Shown piece after piece: positions 29,356-41,139 of a stretch of DNA of 64,000 nt. The first letter of the stretch is position 1, and each line of letters begins with the position of its first letter. Source of the DNA: Deltaproteobacteria bacterium (lineage in GTDB: Bacteria > Lernaellota > Lernaellaia > JACKCT01); contig JAOSJX010000001.1 of NCBI GenBank assembly GCA_027493875.1, positions 124,001 through 188,000 of the forward strand, given 5' to 3'. A program made the translations under genes and the position numbers. The notes beneath the pieces were generated by a model. It made no database searches and was not told where the DNA came from. It saw only the letters and a list, made by a program, of their open reading frames with translations.

Positions 29356-30591
29356 GTGGATGCGGCATTCGATTATTTGTTCGGCCAAAACGCGCGAAAA
29401 ACCTTGACGGACGCGTATCACCGCGCGGTACGGACTTTCGGTCCCGCACGCCCTTTGAACGGCGGGTTCACACGTTTGCCATGTCGCGAGCGCGGTTCCG
29501 GTAAGCCTCTATCGCCTCTCTATTGTGACGCTTGCGTGACGGATGGCGGCGAAATCGATGCCGTCATCGAAACGCAGGTGGACGGACGGTGGCGTCCTCT
29601 CGCCGGAAAACACGGCCGGACAGTCTATTTGGCGGTGGACATCGTGCGTCTCGTCGACGCGCATTTGTTTGAAACGTACGCGCCGCCGCCACGGCCGACG
29701 ACCGCCCTGGTTCCCTTCCCCTATCGCTGGATTCCCGAGCCGGCTCTCGTGCGCGCCCATCGCGCTCTCGTCGCGTTCAAGCGCCGTCTTTCTCCGCGGA
29801 CCGCGGACGGCGTTTGGCCGTTCTGGGATCTCGAACAATTTGTCGCGTGCGTCGTTCATGCCGTCGGCGGGAGCGTTTCGGTGAGGCGCCGCCCGCCGCA
29901 ATTCGTGTTCAGCCACGACGTCGACGGCGTCGAGCAGATGGCGTTCGCCGAGGAGATCGCGCGCATAGAAGCCGACGCGGGCGTCCGAGCCGGTTTCTTC
30001 ATTCCGGGCGAGGTCATCCGCGCGCGGCGCGGCGCGGTCGGGCGGATCGCCGCGCTCGGCCACGAGATCGGACTGCACGGCCTCCGTCACGACAACAAGC
30101 ATCTCGCCATTCCGCCCGCGGAGTATGCGCTTCAACTCCGGGCGTACGCGAAGGAGCTATCGGACCTGGGCGTGGCCGGCTTCCGATCACCGAGTCTTCT
30201 GACCAGCCCGCCGCTCAGAAAAATCCTCGCCGAGTTTTTTTCTTACGACTCGTCCCTGACGGATACGGATATCTACGGCGAGGCGGGCGGGCATCACGGT
30301 TGCGGCGTGGTGCGCCCGTACCCCGGCGAAGGGCTGACGATTCTTCCGATCACCCTGCCCTTCGACGACCGTCTCTATACGCTCGGCCGAATGAATCCGG
30401 TCGACGAGTGGACCGCCAAGGCCCGGTGGGTCTTCGAGCGCGGCGGAACCGCCGTCCTTTGCACGCACGCGTGCAAACCCTACTACCCGGACGGTTATGC
30501 GAAGATTTTCGACGGCTTGTTACGCGCGCTCAACGAGACGCCTGGATTGCGTTTCGTCGCGCCCGCGGAGGCCGCTCAATCCGCCACGTAG
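29356..30591 (+). CDS. Polysaccharide deacetylase (NodB-like) domain protein
   Basis: Intact 411-residue frame from a GTG. The first ~180 residues are unassigned; the NodB-like domain then begins at 'FVFSHDVDGVEQ' (metal-binding Asp), followed by 'GHEIGLHGLRHDNK' (the H-x3-H metal site), 'FRSPSLLT' and 'LCTHACKPYYPDGY'. The predicted reaction is N-deacetylation of a sugar polymer or cleavage of a related amide. There is no signal peptide, so a cytoplasmic role, as in surface-polysaccharide precursor processing, is likely. Its end overlaps the convergent PHP lipoprotein gene by 16 bases. Confidence 0.83.
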   Translation: MDAAFDYLFGQNARKTLTDAYHRAVRTFGPARPLNGGFTRLPCRERGSGKPLSPLYCDACVTDGGEIDAVIETQVDGRWRPLAGKHGRTVYLAVDIVRLVDAHLFETYAPPPRPTTALVPFPYRWIPEPALVRAHRALVAFKRRLSPRTADGVWPFWDLEQFVACVVHAVGGSVSVRRRPPQFVFSHDVDGVEQMAFAEEIARIEADAGVRAGFFIPGEVIRARRGAVGRIAALGHEIGLHGLRHDNKHLAIPPAEYALQLRAYAKELSDLGVAGFRSPSLLTSPPLRKILAEFFSYDSSLTDTDIYGEAGGHHGCGVVRPYPGEGLTILPITLPFDDRLYTLGRMNPVDEWTAKARWVFERGGTAVLCTHACKPYYPDGYAKIFDGLLRALNETPGLRFVAPAEAAQSAT

Positions 30592-32107
30592 ATGGGATTC
30601 GCGTAGATCAACGGATATTCGCGCAGGAAGATATCAGCGTCCGGTCCGAGCCAGGGCGTCAGGTGGTAGGGCACAATTCCGATTTCCACGCGGTACGCTC
30701 CCGGATCGACCGGCGTGAAATCGAGATCCTCATCGACCGATTCGGCCACGACCGTTCCGCCCGTCGCCCCGGCTTTGATCACGCGCACGTGAAGTTCCGA
30801 GGGATCGAGATCGGGGTCCATGGCGTAAAACGCTGGAAGCGCGACGTGAAATTCCGGGCCGTCGCCGAGATCCACTTCGTCGCCCATCTCGGCGACGCCT
30901 TTCGCGGTCTCGGCGTAAAAGTCGAATCCGACCGGTTCGCCGAACACCTGAAACGCGCCGTACATGCGGCCGGTCGCGACCGCTTCCTCGATGCTATCCA
31001 GATCCTGCGCGTCGGCCAGGACATAGTTGGCAAACCACGACATCATGCGCCGGTAGCTGTCCGTCCGTTCCCCGTCATGCAGCGGAAACGGGAGCGCATT
31101 GCGGTGCGCGTCGGTGGCGACGGTTCCCACCATCCGACGGTCCGCGAGCAGTTTGTCCCAATGCTCGAGACCGGGCCGATTGGGATCGAGAAGGTGAGCA
31201 GAACCAGATTGGCGTGTCCCGCTTCCTCCAGCGGGAGAAGAAACGCCAGCAGATCCGGCAGAAAGCCGAGGGCGGGGACTCCGAGATCGTCTTCGCGGAT
31301 ACCGGGGTCGATGTTCGCGTGGAGCTGATAAATCTCGAGCCCCTCGATGGGAAGGTCGTCGATCTCCTGCGTTTCCCATCCCTCGGAATGCGGGACAAAA
31401 CCGTCAGCGCGATGTCCTTCATATCATTAACGGCATCGACCGATGTCGATCGCAGCAAGTTCTTCCGCGCGTCACGGTCTCCGTCCGGCATGCGCCGAAG
31501 AGAAAGCGGCATGAGCGCGTTTTCGTTGCCCGCCGTGACGATGGAAAATTTTCCGTCGCCGCAATGAATGATGTTGGCGATCGGATTATTTTCGTCGTCG
31601 TAGATCAGTTCGTCGCCCTCCTCCGGCGTGTAGAGCAGAACGTCCGGAAATTCGTAATCGACGAACGGCTCGGCGTGGTCCGTCAGAAAAATGAACTGCT
31701 CGTCCGTCAGGCAGATCGCGTCGCGAAGCTGGTTGAAACACGTCCAATTGGGATGGCCGCCGAGAAAAAGGCAGATTGTCGCACGCGTCGTGGGAATACA
31801 CGGAGTGCATGTGAATGAGGCCGCGCAGCGTTTTCCAACCACGGCGGTCGGGATGCACGTCGATGGGCACCATCCACGACGGGTCCCAGTACTCCGGGAA
31901 CTCCGTATCGTCATCGCCGGTGTCGTCGTCCCCATCGTCGTCAGCGGTATCATCGTCGACCGTGTCGTCATCGGCGACGGTGTCGTCGTCCGCCACCGAA
32001 TCGTCATCCGGCGCCGCGTCGTCGTTGTCGTCATCGTCGCCGCATCCACAACCGACCGATGCGGCGGCCAACACGACGACCAAAGAAACGATCCACCATG
32101 CTTTCAT
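30576..32107 (-). CDS. Asp-rich-linker lipoprotein with PHP (CehA/McbA-like) metallohydrolase domain
   Basis: The signal ends '...ASVGCGCGDDDD' and is followed by about 40 residues of Asp/Thr/Ala/Val repeats. The domain shows PHP metal motifs: 'GLIHMHSVYSHDACD' (H-x-H), 'IFLTDHAEPF' (DH) and, near the C-terminal third, 'VGTVATDAHRNA' (D-x-H). This points to a metal-dependent phosphoesterase held on the cell surface or in the periplasm. About 510 residues. At least three single-base errors interrupt the frame (near 31785, 31375 and 31195), so the middle is reconstructed only approximately. The substrate is unknown; the C-terminal ~130 residues look like a beta-domain. Confidence 0.75.
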
Positions 32108-32201
32108 CCGTCTGCCTCCGTCAAAAGTAACTGCAGGATACTGATTTGCCGCCCGTCAGCACAAGGAGGGGTTCGTTTTAGTGATTTCTCCGGTTGCTGG
32201 T

Positions 32202-32230
32202 TTGACACCCCCCCGGGGAATTGGTACCTT
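32202..32230 (+). promoter_or_regulatory. Sigma70-type promoter
   Basis: TTGACA (32202-32207), 17-bp spacer, TACCTT (32225-32230). It would start transcription near 32237, 30 bases before the small membrane protein gene; the radical-SAM gene probably shares this transcript. Confidence 0.55.
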
Positions 32231-32266
32231 CCTCCGCCGGTTTCAGGGACTTTTTCCCGAGGACGC

Positions 32267-32700
32267 ATGCCACGCCCGAAACCATTTGCCGCGGCCTTTG
32301 TGCTGGCGGTTTTTTGATTTTTGCCGCCGCGCCGTCTCCGTCGGCGGCGCAGGATGAAACGTATGAGCCGACGGTTCACGAGGGAGACGAGGAACTCGCC
32401 GGATTCCTGATCGGGACGTCCGCCGGACTGATCGCGGGCGGGGTTTTTTCGGTTTTCTACCGTAACCAGGACTCCGACCGGAACATTACGACGATTCTCA
32501 TCGCCTCGTCGGTTCTCGGCGCGGCCGCCGGAACGATCTGGGACGTGTCGCTGCCCGACGACGCGATCGAGAACGAAGGTCTCTTTTCGTGGAACGCGCG
32601 CGAGGGCCTGCGCGCCGGCGTTCCCTCGATCGGCGCGGCCTTCGGGCCGGACGGCCTGCCGTCGCGCCTCGATGCGGCGATTCTGACCGGACGCTTCTAA
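32267..32700 (+). CDS. Small exported protein with glycine-rich membrane segments
   Basis: ATG 32267 begins MPRPKPFAAAFVLAVF; one T is missing in the T-run near 32311-32316, after which the frame continues LIFAAAPSPSAAQDETYEP. This completes a signal peptide. Two glycine-rich hydrophobic segments follow (LAGFLIGTSAGLIAGGVFSVFY and ILIASSVLGAAAGTIWDV), then a polar C-terminus. About 144 residues. No family is recognised. It is 31 bases upstream of the radical-SAM gene and may share its promoter, but no functional link is evident. Confidence 0.65.
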
Positions 32701-32731
32701 CCGGTCCCGATGAAAGCAAAGGAGTGTTGAG

Positions 32732-35246
32732 GTGAGCGCGCCCAATTTTTCCGCGGTCGAACGGGCTTCGCGCTATATCGGCGGCGAGGTCGGCAGCCGG
32801 ATCAAAGATCCGGCGGGCGTCGACGTGCGGATGGGCCTGTGCTTTCCCGACCTCTACGAAATCGGGATGAGCAGCACGGGATTTCAGATCCTCTATCACA
32901 TCGCCAACGAAAGGCCCCGAACTTACGCCGAGCGCGTTTTCGCGCCATGGCCGGATTACGCGGAGGAGCTCGGCCGGGCCGGCGATGCGCTGCGAACGCT
33001 TGAAACGAAAACACCGCTGCGCGACCTCGATGTCGTTTTGTTCTCGATTCAGTACGAACTTGCGTGCACGAACGTCGTGCGGACGCTCGATCTGGCCGGC
33101 ATTCCCCGCCGCGCGGACAACCGCGGCCCGGACGATCCTCTGATCGTCGCGGGTGGCCATTGCGCGTCGAATCCCGAACCATGGGCGGCGTTTTTCGACG
33201 CGCTCGTGATCGGCGACGGCGAGGACGTGCTGGAGGAGATTCTCGCCTGTCTCGAACAACTCAAAACAGCGTCGCGATCGGAACGCCTGGTAGCGCTCGG
33301 TGGGATCGAAGGACTGTACCTGCCGTCGAACTACAAACCGCTTTACCGGCACGGCCGGTTTGACGGGTTCGAGAAAAAAGCCGGGCGTGACGCCGACAAA
33401 GCGGCGGATCGTCGCGAATCTCGACAGCGTGCCCCACCCGACCTGCCCCGTGCTGCCGAACACGCGCCTCGTGCACGACCGGCTGTCGGTCGAGATCATG
33501 CGCGGGTGCACGCGCGGCTGCCGTTTTTGCCAACCGGGTTTTCTGACGCGCCCGTTACGCGAACGCAGCGTGGACAATCTGATGAACATCATCGAGCAGG
33601 GCCTGGACGACACCGGGCACGACGAGATGACGCTGCTGTCCCTTTCCAGCGGCGATTACAGCCGGCTCGCCGACGTTATCGACCGCGTTCCTCGCGCCGC
33701 GAACGGCCGGACGGTGTCGGTGTCGCTGCCGTCGCTGCGCGCGGAGAGCATTACCGAGGACGTGATGGAGCGGCTCGCGAAAGTGCGCCGTGGTGGATTT
33801 ACGATCGCGCCGGAAGCGGGGTCCGAGCGGCTGCGCCGCGTGCTCAACAAACCGATGACCGACGAGCAGATCTTCTCCGCGTGCCGCACCGCGGCGGACA
33901 AGGGATGGCATCTCGTCAAGCTCTACTTCATGGTCGGCCTGCCGACGGAAACGGAAGAGGACCTCGATGCAATCGTCGACCTCTGCTTCGCGGTGCTGGA
34001 CGTGATGAAGGCCAAGAGCCGGCGCGCGCAGGTCAACGTGAACGTCGGCACCTTCGTTCCCAAACCGTTCACGCCGTTCACGTGGGAGCCGCAATTACCA
34101 TGGCAGGAGGCTCGGGAGCGCTTCAACTATCTCCTCCGGCGCACGCGGGGAACGCGCGTCCACATGAAACCGCACGATCCGCGCATGTCGTATCTCGAAG
34201 GTCTTCTGGGGCGCGGCGACCGGCGTCTGGCCGACGTGATCGAGCGCGTCGTGGACACGGGCGGCGGTTTCGACGGCTGGACCGATCACTTCAACCTCGA
34301 TCGGTGGATGAGCGCCTTCCGGGATGCCGGGCTCGACCCGGACCGCTATATCGCGGGGATTCCCGAAAACGCTCCGCTGCCGTGGGACGGCGTCGACGCG
34401 TTGATCGACAAGGAATTCCTTCTGAACGAACGGCACATCGCGCACGAGGAAGCCGCCACCGAGGACTGCCGGTGGGCAAAGTGCACGTGGTGCGGCTCCT
34501 GCGATTTCAAGGTCGTGAAAAACCGGCTTGCGTCCGATCCGGGCGCGGCGCAGGCGCCGCGACCCGCCGCGCCGGCGATGGCTGAACCAATCACATTCCG
34601 CTACCGCGTCCGATACGGAAAAGTCCGGGCGATGCGTTTTCTCGGCCATCTCGAAATGGCGTCGATCATCCATCGGGCGCTGCACCGCGCGGGGCTGCGG
34701 CTGGACTACACGAAGGGATTTCACCGGCAGCCGAAAGTCGCGTTCGGTCCGCCGCTGGCGACCGGGATTGAAAGCGAAGACGAATATTTCGACATGGTAC
34801 TGACCGAACACGTGGATTCCGCGGCGATCCACACCCGCCTGCGCGAGACCTTTCCCTCCGATCTGCCGGTTTTCGAAATCGCGCAAATCGGCGCTAAGGA
34901 CGCGCAGATCTTTCAGGCGATCGAAAGCCTCCGGTTTGTGGCCTCCCTGCGCAACGGGCATTCGTTGGACGCCGGAGAGATCGGCGCGGCGCTCCGGCGC
35001 TTTCACGCCGCCGACGACATGGAATACCGCTATGAACGGAAGGGCAAAGAACGCGTCGTGGACGTTAAGCAGGTCGTCAAAGAAGCCGCCTTCACGCCCG
35101 AGGGAGAGATTGCGCTCACGTTGCGTTTCTTGCCGACGGGAAGTTTAAGTCCGTTCAAAGCGCTCGCGGTGCTCCTGGATGTGGACGAGCAAACGGCGCG
35201 CAACGCCGCGTGGCGCAAAGACAAGACGTTATTCGCCGTCCTCTGA
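32732..35246 (+). CDS. Radical SAM protein fused to a DUF2344 domain
   Basis: A GTG start with AAGGAG upstream. The N-terminal ~200 residues form a B12-binding-like region, then the radical SAM core with 'MRGCTRGCRFCQPGF' (CxxxCxxC) and 'FTIAPEAGSERLRRVLNKP'; the C-terminal ~220 residues are the TIGR03936/DUF2344 domain ('YGKVRAMRFLGHLEMASIIHRAL'). These families are sometimes separate adjacent genes; here they are one protein of about 838 residues. In other bacteria they often lie next to ribosomal or RNase G genes and a tRNA/rRNA role is suspected, not proven. One extra A in 33374-33379 breaks the frame. The end overlaps the convergent twin-repeat gene by 18 bases. Confidence 0.9.
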
Positions 35247-36327
35247 CGCGGCCTCTCCGGGTTTTCCGCGCTCCACCGGCTCGGCGCCTCCTTCTTCTTC
35301 GGCCACCTGTTCCGCGGGAGGCTTCAAGCGGTTGCGTTCGGCGACGACGAAGGCGATCGCCTTTTTGCATCGTTCGGCCACCTGTTTCGGGCCGAGGGCG
35401 GCGGCGATGGACGGAACCGGAAGCCCTTCGCGCGCGCTGGTGAAGGCCACGCGCAACGGCATCGTCAATTGATCGGGCGGAATACCCGTCACTTCGGACG
35501 CGGCCCGTTCCGCGACCTGAAACGCGTTCGGGTTTCGCATCTGCGTTGCCTTCACGAAAATCTGCGCGAAGCACAAAAACGCCACATCCAGGTCCGGATG
35601 GCTCAGCAGCGCGGCGCGCTCCTCGCCGAAGGTCGGCAACGCGCGCGGCGTGAGCGCATCGATCATGTCCGCCGCTTCAATCAGGTTCGAACCGATGGCG
35701 TGGATCGCCGAAAAGTAGCGCTTGAGCGACGGGGTCAACACGAGATCCGAACCGAGCAGCCGGTAGCCGAGGGAGTGCACCGCTTCCAGCGAAATGGGCC
35801 GCGGCTTGGGGCGTTCGTTCTCCTCGAGCTCGGCCGTCTGCCGGATGTACTGGATCGCCGCGTAGGTCCGCGCGGTGACCTCCTTCGAACCGAAGACGCG
35901 GCAAACCGCTTTGGGAGGAAGTCCGATCGACAGCCCCGTCAGCGCCACATGCAGCGGCACGTCCATGCGCGGCCCGTCAAGAAGTGAAACCTCCGACGCC
36001 GCGCGGTAGGCTTTATCAAACGCGTCGCCGTCGACGTCCCCCGCCTTAAGATAGATTTGGGCGAACGATGAGGAGCATCACGTCGGTCGTCGTGTCGACC
36101 AACAGCAGGGGTTCGGCGGCGCGCTCCATGAGCCGGCGGCCCGGCTGGAGATGCTCGAGCAGGCGGCGCACGTCCGCCGTGTCCTTCGCCTCCAGCGTCA
36201 CGGCATCGGCCACCATGTAAAACTCGCGGGCCCCCGTGACCTGAGGAGGCAGAATGGTGCGGGCGAGGCGGTCCACCTTATCTCTGCTCACGTTCGGCGA
36301 CACCTTTCGGACCTCTGATTTTGCCAA
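35229..36327 (-). CDS. Unknown protein made of two homologous ~175-residue repeats
   Basis: No known family is recognised. After one extra base near 36057 is removed, the first half reads '...DVMLLIFAQIYLKAGDVDGDAFDKAYRAASEVSLLDGPRMDVPLHVAL', which matches the second half '...DVAFLCFAQIFVKATQM..AFQVAERAASEVTGIPPDQLTMPLRVAF'. Each repeat is all-helical, beginning with a hydrophobic helix pattern and ending '...A..IAFV/YIRQ'. It is about 365 residues, probably cytoplasmic, with an acidic C-terminal tail. It starts 18 bases after gltX and so is the fourth gene of the ispD-ispF-gltX operon. The start is uncertain: TTG 36327 or GTG 36303. Confidence 0.72.
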
Positions 36328-36345
36328 CGCTCTGCTCGAAGTGTG

Positions 36346-37773
<1,428 letters not shown>

Positions 37774-37777
<4 letters not shown>

Positions 37778-38262
37778 AGAGCGATCTCCACGATGAGAGC
37801 AACGGCCTGCGCCGCCATCCCCTCGCCGCTTCCCGTGAATCCGAGTCCTTCCTCGGTCGTCGCTTTGACGCTGACGCGGGAACTCTCGACGCCGAGGGCG
37901 CGGGCGAGGTTTCCGATCATCGCCGGGATGTGCGGCGCTAATTTCGGCGCCTGCGCGATGACGGTCGCATCGATGTTGCCGATGCCGAAACCACGCTCGC
38001 GCAAAAGCTCTGCGACGCGGCGCAGGAGATCCATGCTGTCGGCGTTCCTATATTGGGGGTCCGTATCCGGAAAATGGCGGCCGATATCGCCCATCGCCGC
38101 GGCGCCGAGCAGCGCGTCCGCCACCGCGTGCGCGAGCACGTCGGCGTCGGAATGACCGTCCAGTCCCTTTTCGTACGGAACGGCGACCCCGCCGAGAATC
38201 AGCGGCCGCCCGGCGACGAGGCAGTGGACGTCGTGGCCGATCCCGATCCGCATGCCTTTCAC
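37774..38262 (-). CDS. ispF: 2-C-methyl-D-erythritol 2,4-cyclodiphosphate synthase
   Basis: IspF makes the cyclic diphosphate of the non-mevalonate isoprenoid pathway. The intact 162-residue frame has the zinc-site 'IGHDVH' and '[22 protein letters not shown]', plus '[11 protein letters not shown]' and the C-terminal '[14 protein letters not shown]'. The start is GTG 38262, overlapping the ispD stop (GGTGA); [10 protein letters not shown] at 38253 is an alternative. It lies in an ispD-ispF-gltX operon with 4-base overlaps. Confidence 0.95.
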
Positions 38263-38977
38263 CGCCGCCCACCCCGCTTGCGCGACTTGAGGATGTGCTC
38301 CGCGAGCGCGCGGTCAAGAGGCGTCGTGATTTTGATGTTGTCCTCTTCGCCGGGGACGACGACCACCGCGGCGCCGAGGCGTTCGACAAGTTGCGCGTCG
38401 TCGGTCCCCGGAAATCGACCTCGTGCGCCGCACGATGCGCTTCCAGGATCAAGTCGTAGCGGAACGTCTGGGGCGTCTGCGCGGCAACCAGTTTGCGCCG
38501 CTCCGGCGTCGACTGAACGAATCCGTCGTCGGTGATGAGCTTGACCGTGGATCGGACCGGCCGCGCCACAAGGGCGGCGCCGAAGTTCCGTGCGACGAGA
38601 ATGGACCGCGTCACGGTTTCCGGCGAAACGAAGGGACGGACCGCATCATGAATCGCCACGACGTCGCAAGGCGGCTTGATCGCTTCGAGGCCCGAGCGCA
38701 CCGAATCCTGCCGCCGCGCGCCCCCCACGCAAACCCGCTTCACCTTGTTGAAGCGGTGGCGCTCGACGACGTCTTCGCGGGTTTGTTTCACCCATCCGCG
38801 CGGCACCACCACGACGACCGCATCGACGGCGTCGGTTTGTTCGTAAACGGCCAACGCGTGCGCGAGGATCGGCCGGCCGCCGAGCTTGAGATACTGCTTC
38901 GGCGTTCTCCCGCCCATCCGTTCGCCGAGTCCTCCGGCGACGACGACGGCCCAGGTTTTTTCGGTTTTTTTATGCAT
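38259..38977 (-). CDS. ispD: 2-C-methyl-D-erythritol 4-phosphate cytidylyltransferase
   Basis: IspD couples MEP to CTP. The ATG at 38977 gives '[17 protein letters not shown]' (nucleotide-binding loop with Arg/Lys), '[15 protein letters not shown]', '[12 protein letters not shown]' and '[17 protein letters not shown]'. One missing base in 38410-38411 breaks the frame; corrected, the C-terminus reads '[11 protein letters not shown]'-like sequence then '[20 protein letters not shown]' and ends at 38259. About 240 residues. First gene of the isoprenoid-gltX operon. Confidence 0.92.
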
Positions 38978-39029
38978 CGGGCGCCGCCAAATTGTCACGC
39001 GCTGAAAAGCTGTGTCAAGATAAAGGAAA

Positions 39030-39054
39030 GGGATGAAGGACGAGGGATGAAGGA
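39030..39054. repeat. Two 11-bp direct repeats before the LytM-like gene
   Basis: GGGATGAAGGA at 39030-39040 and again at 39044-39054, separated by three bases. It is purine-rich and adjoins the start codon of the next gene. No function is evident. Confidence 0.6.
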
Positions 39055-39983
39055 TGAAAGTCGGGCACAAGGAGAAAGGAGTAAACCGATTCGCCGGCGT
39101 CCTTGCTCTCGCCGTCCTTTCGCTCCTTGCTTTCATCGGGGCGGCGCCGTTTGCGTCGGACGATTTGTTTGTCGTCAACGTCCGCGTCGAAAAAAGCCTG
39201 ATGACTTCGCTTATCGAGGCGATGCCGGACAACGAAAAACTCGCCCGCCTTTTAGCGTCGGCGTGCGAGGAGGTTTTGCGCTTTCGCATGGACACAAGAT
39301 CGCAGATGGCGCCCGGGGACGAGGCGGCGCTCGTGTTCAAGGAAAACGCGAAGGACGCGCCGGTTCGGCTTTACGGCGTTCGGTACAAAAGCCGGCTCCT
39401 GGGACGCACGCTCCGCGCCTACTATTTTTGGGAACCGCGGCGCGAGGAGCCGGAATATTTCGACGCGCACGGCAAGGCCTTCATCACCCGCTTAAAACGC
39501 TCGCCCGTCACATCGTACAAACGTCTCGGCAGGCTTTATAACGCCAAACGGGGACAAAAAGAGCTGGAAATCCGCGCCGCGAAACACGCCGAGGTGAAAA
39601 CGCCGTTCCGCGCCCGCGTCGAACGGATCAATTGGCGGCCGGTTTCGGGAAGGCGGATCGGTGGAACTGAAATATCTCGGGACGGGTATTCACGCGGTTT
39701 TCACGCGCCTCGGCACGGTCTCGGTGAAGGCGCGTCCGGGGACGGAACTCGAACCCGGCACGGCGTTCGCTCGCGTGGGTGATCTCGGTGACGGCCGCGG
39801 CTTCGGCGTGCGTTACGCGTTGCGAAGCGGCCCCGGAGACGACGCGGGGGCGGTGGACCCCTTCGACTTTCACCAGCGGGAGGACTACGTGCTCGGCGGC
39901 ACCGCGCTCGGCATGTTCGAGGTCGTGCGCCGAAAATCGACGCGCTGATCGACCTGGCCGACCAGCGCGACAATCCTTCGTAA
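39054..39983 (+). CDS. Envelope protein with degenerate LytM (M23-like) domain
   Basis: A membrane anchor or signal (VLALAVLSLLAFIGAAPFA) is followed by a LysM/OapA-like region ('SLMTSLIEAMPDNEKLARLL', 'RFRMDTRSQMAPGDEAALVF') and a C-terminal domain patterned like M23 peptidases: 'KTPFRARVERINWRP', 'LKYLGTGIHAVFTRLG', 'VKARPGTELEPGTAFARVG', 'GFGVRYAL'. The usual zinc ligands (H-x3-D and H-x-H) are absent, for instance GVRYAL in place of HLHFEL, so it is predicted inactive and perhaps regulatory, like EnvC or NlpD. About 309 residues. Single-base errors occur near 39657 and in the A-run near 39933; the corrected end is 39983. Confidence 0.68.
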
Positions 39984-39990
39984 GTTCTCG

Positions 39991-40710
39991 CTACGACGCG
40001 TCCTTCCAGGTTCCTTTGCCGAAAACCACGTCGTACCAGATCAGCGCGATCGTGACCCCGAAGAAAGTGCCCATCATCGCGCCGCCGGCGAGCGTCATGT
40101 AAAGGAAGTGGGGGCTGAGTTTCATGAGCCACCAACCGCCGATGTCGCAAATTTCGCCGCCGAAACCGAGTAGAACGAGCGCGGTCTTGATCATGCCGCC
40201 GAACGGTGTCTGGAACCACAGAACCAGCGACAGCGCCAGCACGAGCAGCCCCATTCCAAACAAATGCTGGTGCGACAGATTGGCCAGCCGGTCGAATGAC
40301 ATGCCGGTGTTCGGACCGGTGAACTCGGCGACTTCCTCATACGTCGTCAGCGGCGCGAAGGAGGCCTTGCCGAAGGGGTTGTGGCACTTCTGGCAACGCT
40401 TATCCATCACGTCGTACACGGGCGGGAAGTCCTTTTCGAGCGCGCCGGCGTCCACCCAACCCAGGATCGTGTTCAGCTCGTCCTCGGTTTTGAGGTGCTC
40501 GCGCATGGTGCCTTTGACCATGACGGTCAGGCGCGTGAGCTTGGGATCGCCCGCGAACGAGACGACGATATCGTGGTTGCTGAACGCCGGGTCGCCGTCC
40601 GCCCCGATGTGCGAAAGCACCAGCGTCGCCAGCGCGGTCAGGTAACCCAGACCGATGACGAGCGCAAACAACGCGCCGGGGAGTTTCCGGCGCTTATCTT
40701 GGTTTTCCAT
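39991..40710 (-). CDS. Membrane cytochrome c-like protein with one CxxCH and four membrane helices
   Basis: Intact 239-residue frame. An N-terminal helix (ALFALVIGLGYLTALATLVL) is followed by a periplasmic domain containing one heme c site 'KRCQKCHNPFG' near residue 107, then three more hydrophobic helices (HLFGMGLLVLALSLVLWF and further). His residues within the helices could ligate additional heme. It is preceded on the same strand by a small cytochrome c'-like gene 22 bases upstream, so they form a two-gene redox unit. The redox partner is unknown. Confidence 0.78.
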   Translation of the reverse strand: MENQDKRRKLPGALFALVIGLGYLTALATLVLSHIGADGDPAFSNHDIVVSFAGDPKLTRLTVMVKGTMREHLKTEDELNTILGWVDAGALEKDFPPVYDVMDKRCQKCHNPFGKASFAPLTTYEEVAEFTGPNTGMSFDRLANLSHQHLFGMGLLVLALSLVLWFQTPFGGMIKTALVLLGFGGEICDIGGWWLMKLSPHFLYMTLAGGAMMGTFFGVTIALIWYDVVFGKGTWKDAS

Positions 40711-40731
40711 GCGCCACGCTCCCGCCTTTTT

Positions 40732-41139
40732 CTATTCTTCGGGCTGGAAAATGTCGTGGCACTTTTTGCACGAGTTCCCGAGCGCGAAGAACTTCGCCTT
40801 CACGTCGGGCGTGCCTTCCGCCGCCGCCAGCGCTTTCGCCGCCGCGATCGCCTCGTCGGCCAGAGCTGGGATTTCCGCCTTGCGGTCCTTATTGATCGGC
40901 GGCTCGTGGTCCTTCGCTTTGCCCACGTTGGCCGCGATGTATTCCGCGTTTTCCTTCACACCCACGTTTTTGCCCATCGCCACGGTTTGCTTCAGCGCCT
41001 TCATTTTCTCGCCGATCGGCTTCATGGCCTTTTCGAGTTCCGAATCCTCGTCCGCGGACAACACCGCCGGACCGCCGATCAGGCCGTAAACGAACGCCGC
41101 GACGAAGGAAACCACCATCAACATTTTTAACGTACGCAT
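40732..41139 (-). CDS. Cytochrome c'-like exported protein
   Basis: 135 residues with a signal peptide (LMVVSFVAAFVYGLIGGPAVLS). The mature part is mostly alpha-helical and the single heme motif CKKCH lies 8 residues from the C-terminus, the arrangement of cytochrome c' and c556 four-helix bundles. It probably carries electrons or binds gas ligands in the periplasm. It is the first gene of a pair with the membrane cytochrome at 39991. Frame intact. Confidence 0.82.
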   Translation of the reverse strand: MRTLKMLMVVSFVAAFVYGLIGGPAVLSADEDSELEKAMKPIGEKMKALKQTVAMGKNVGVKENAEYIAANVGKAKDHEPPINKDRKAEIPALADEAIAAAKALAAAEGTPDVKAKFFALGNSCKKCHDIFQPEE

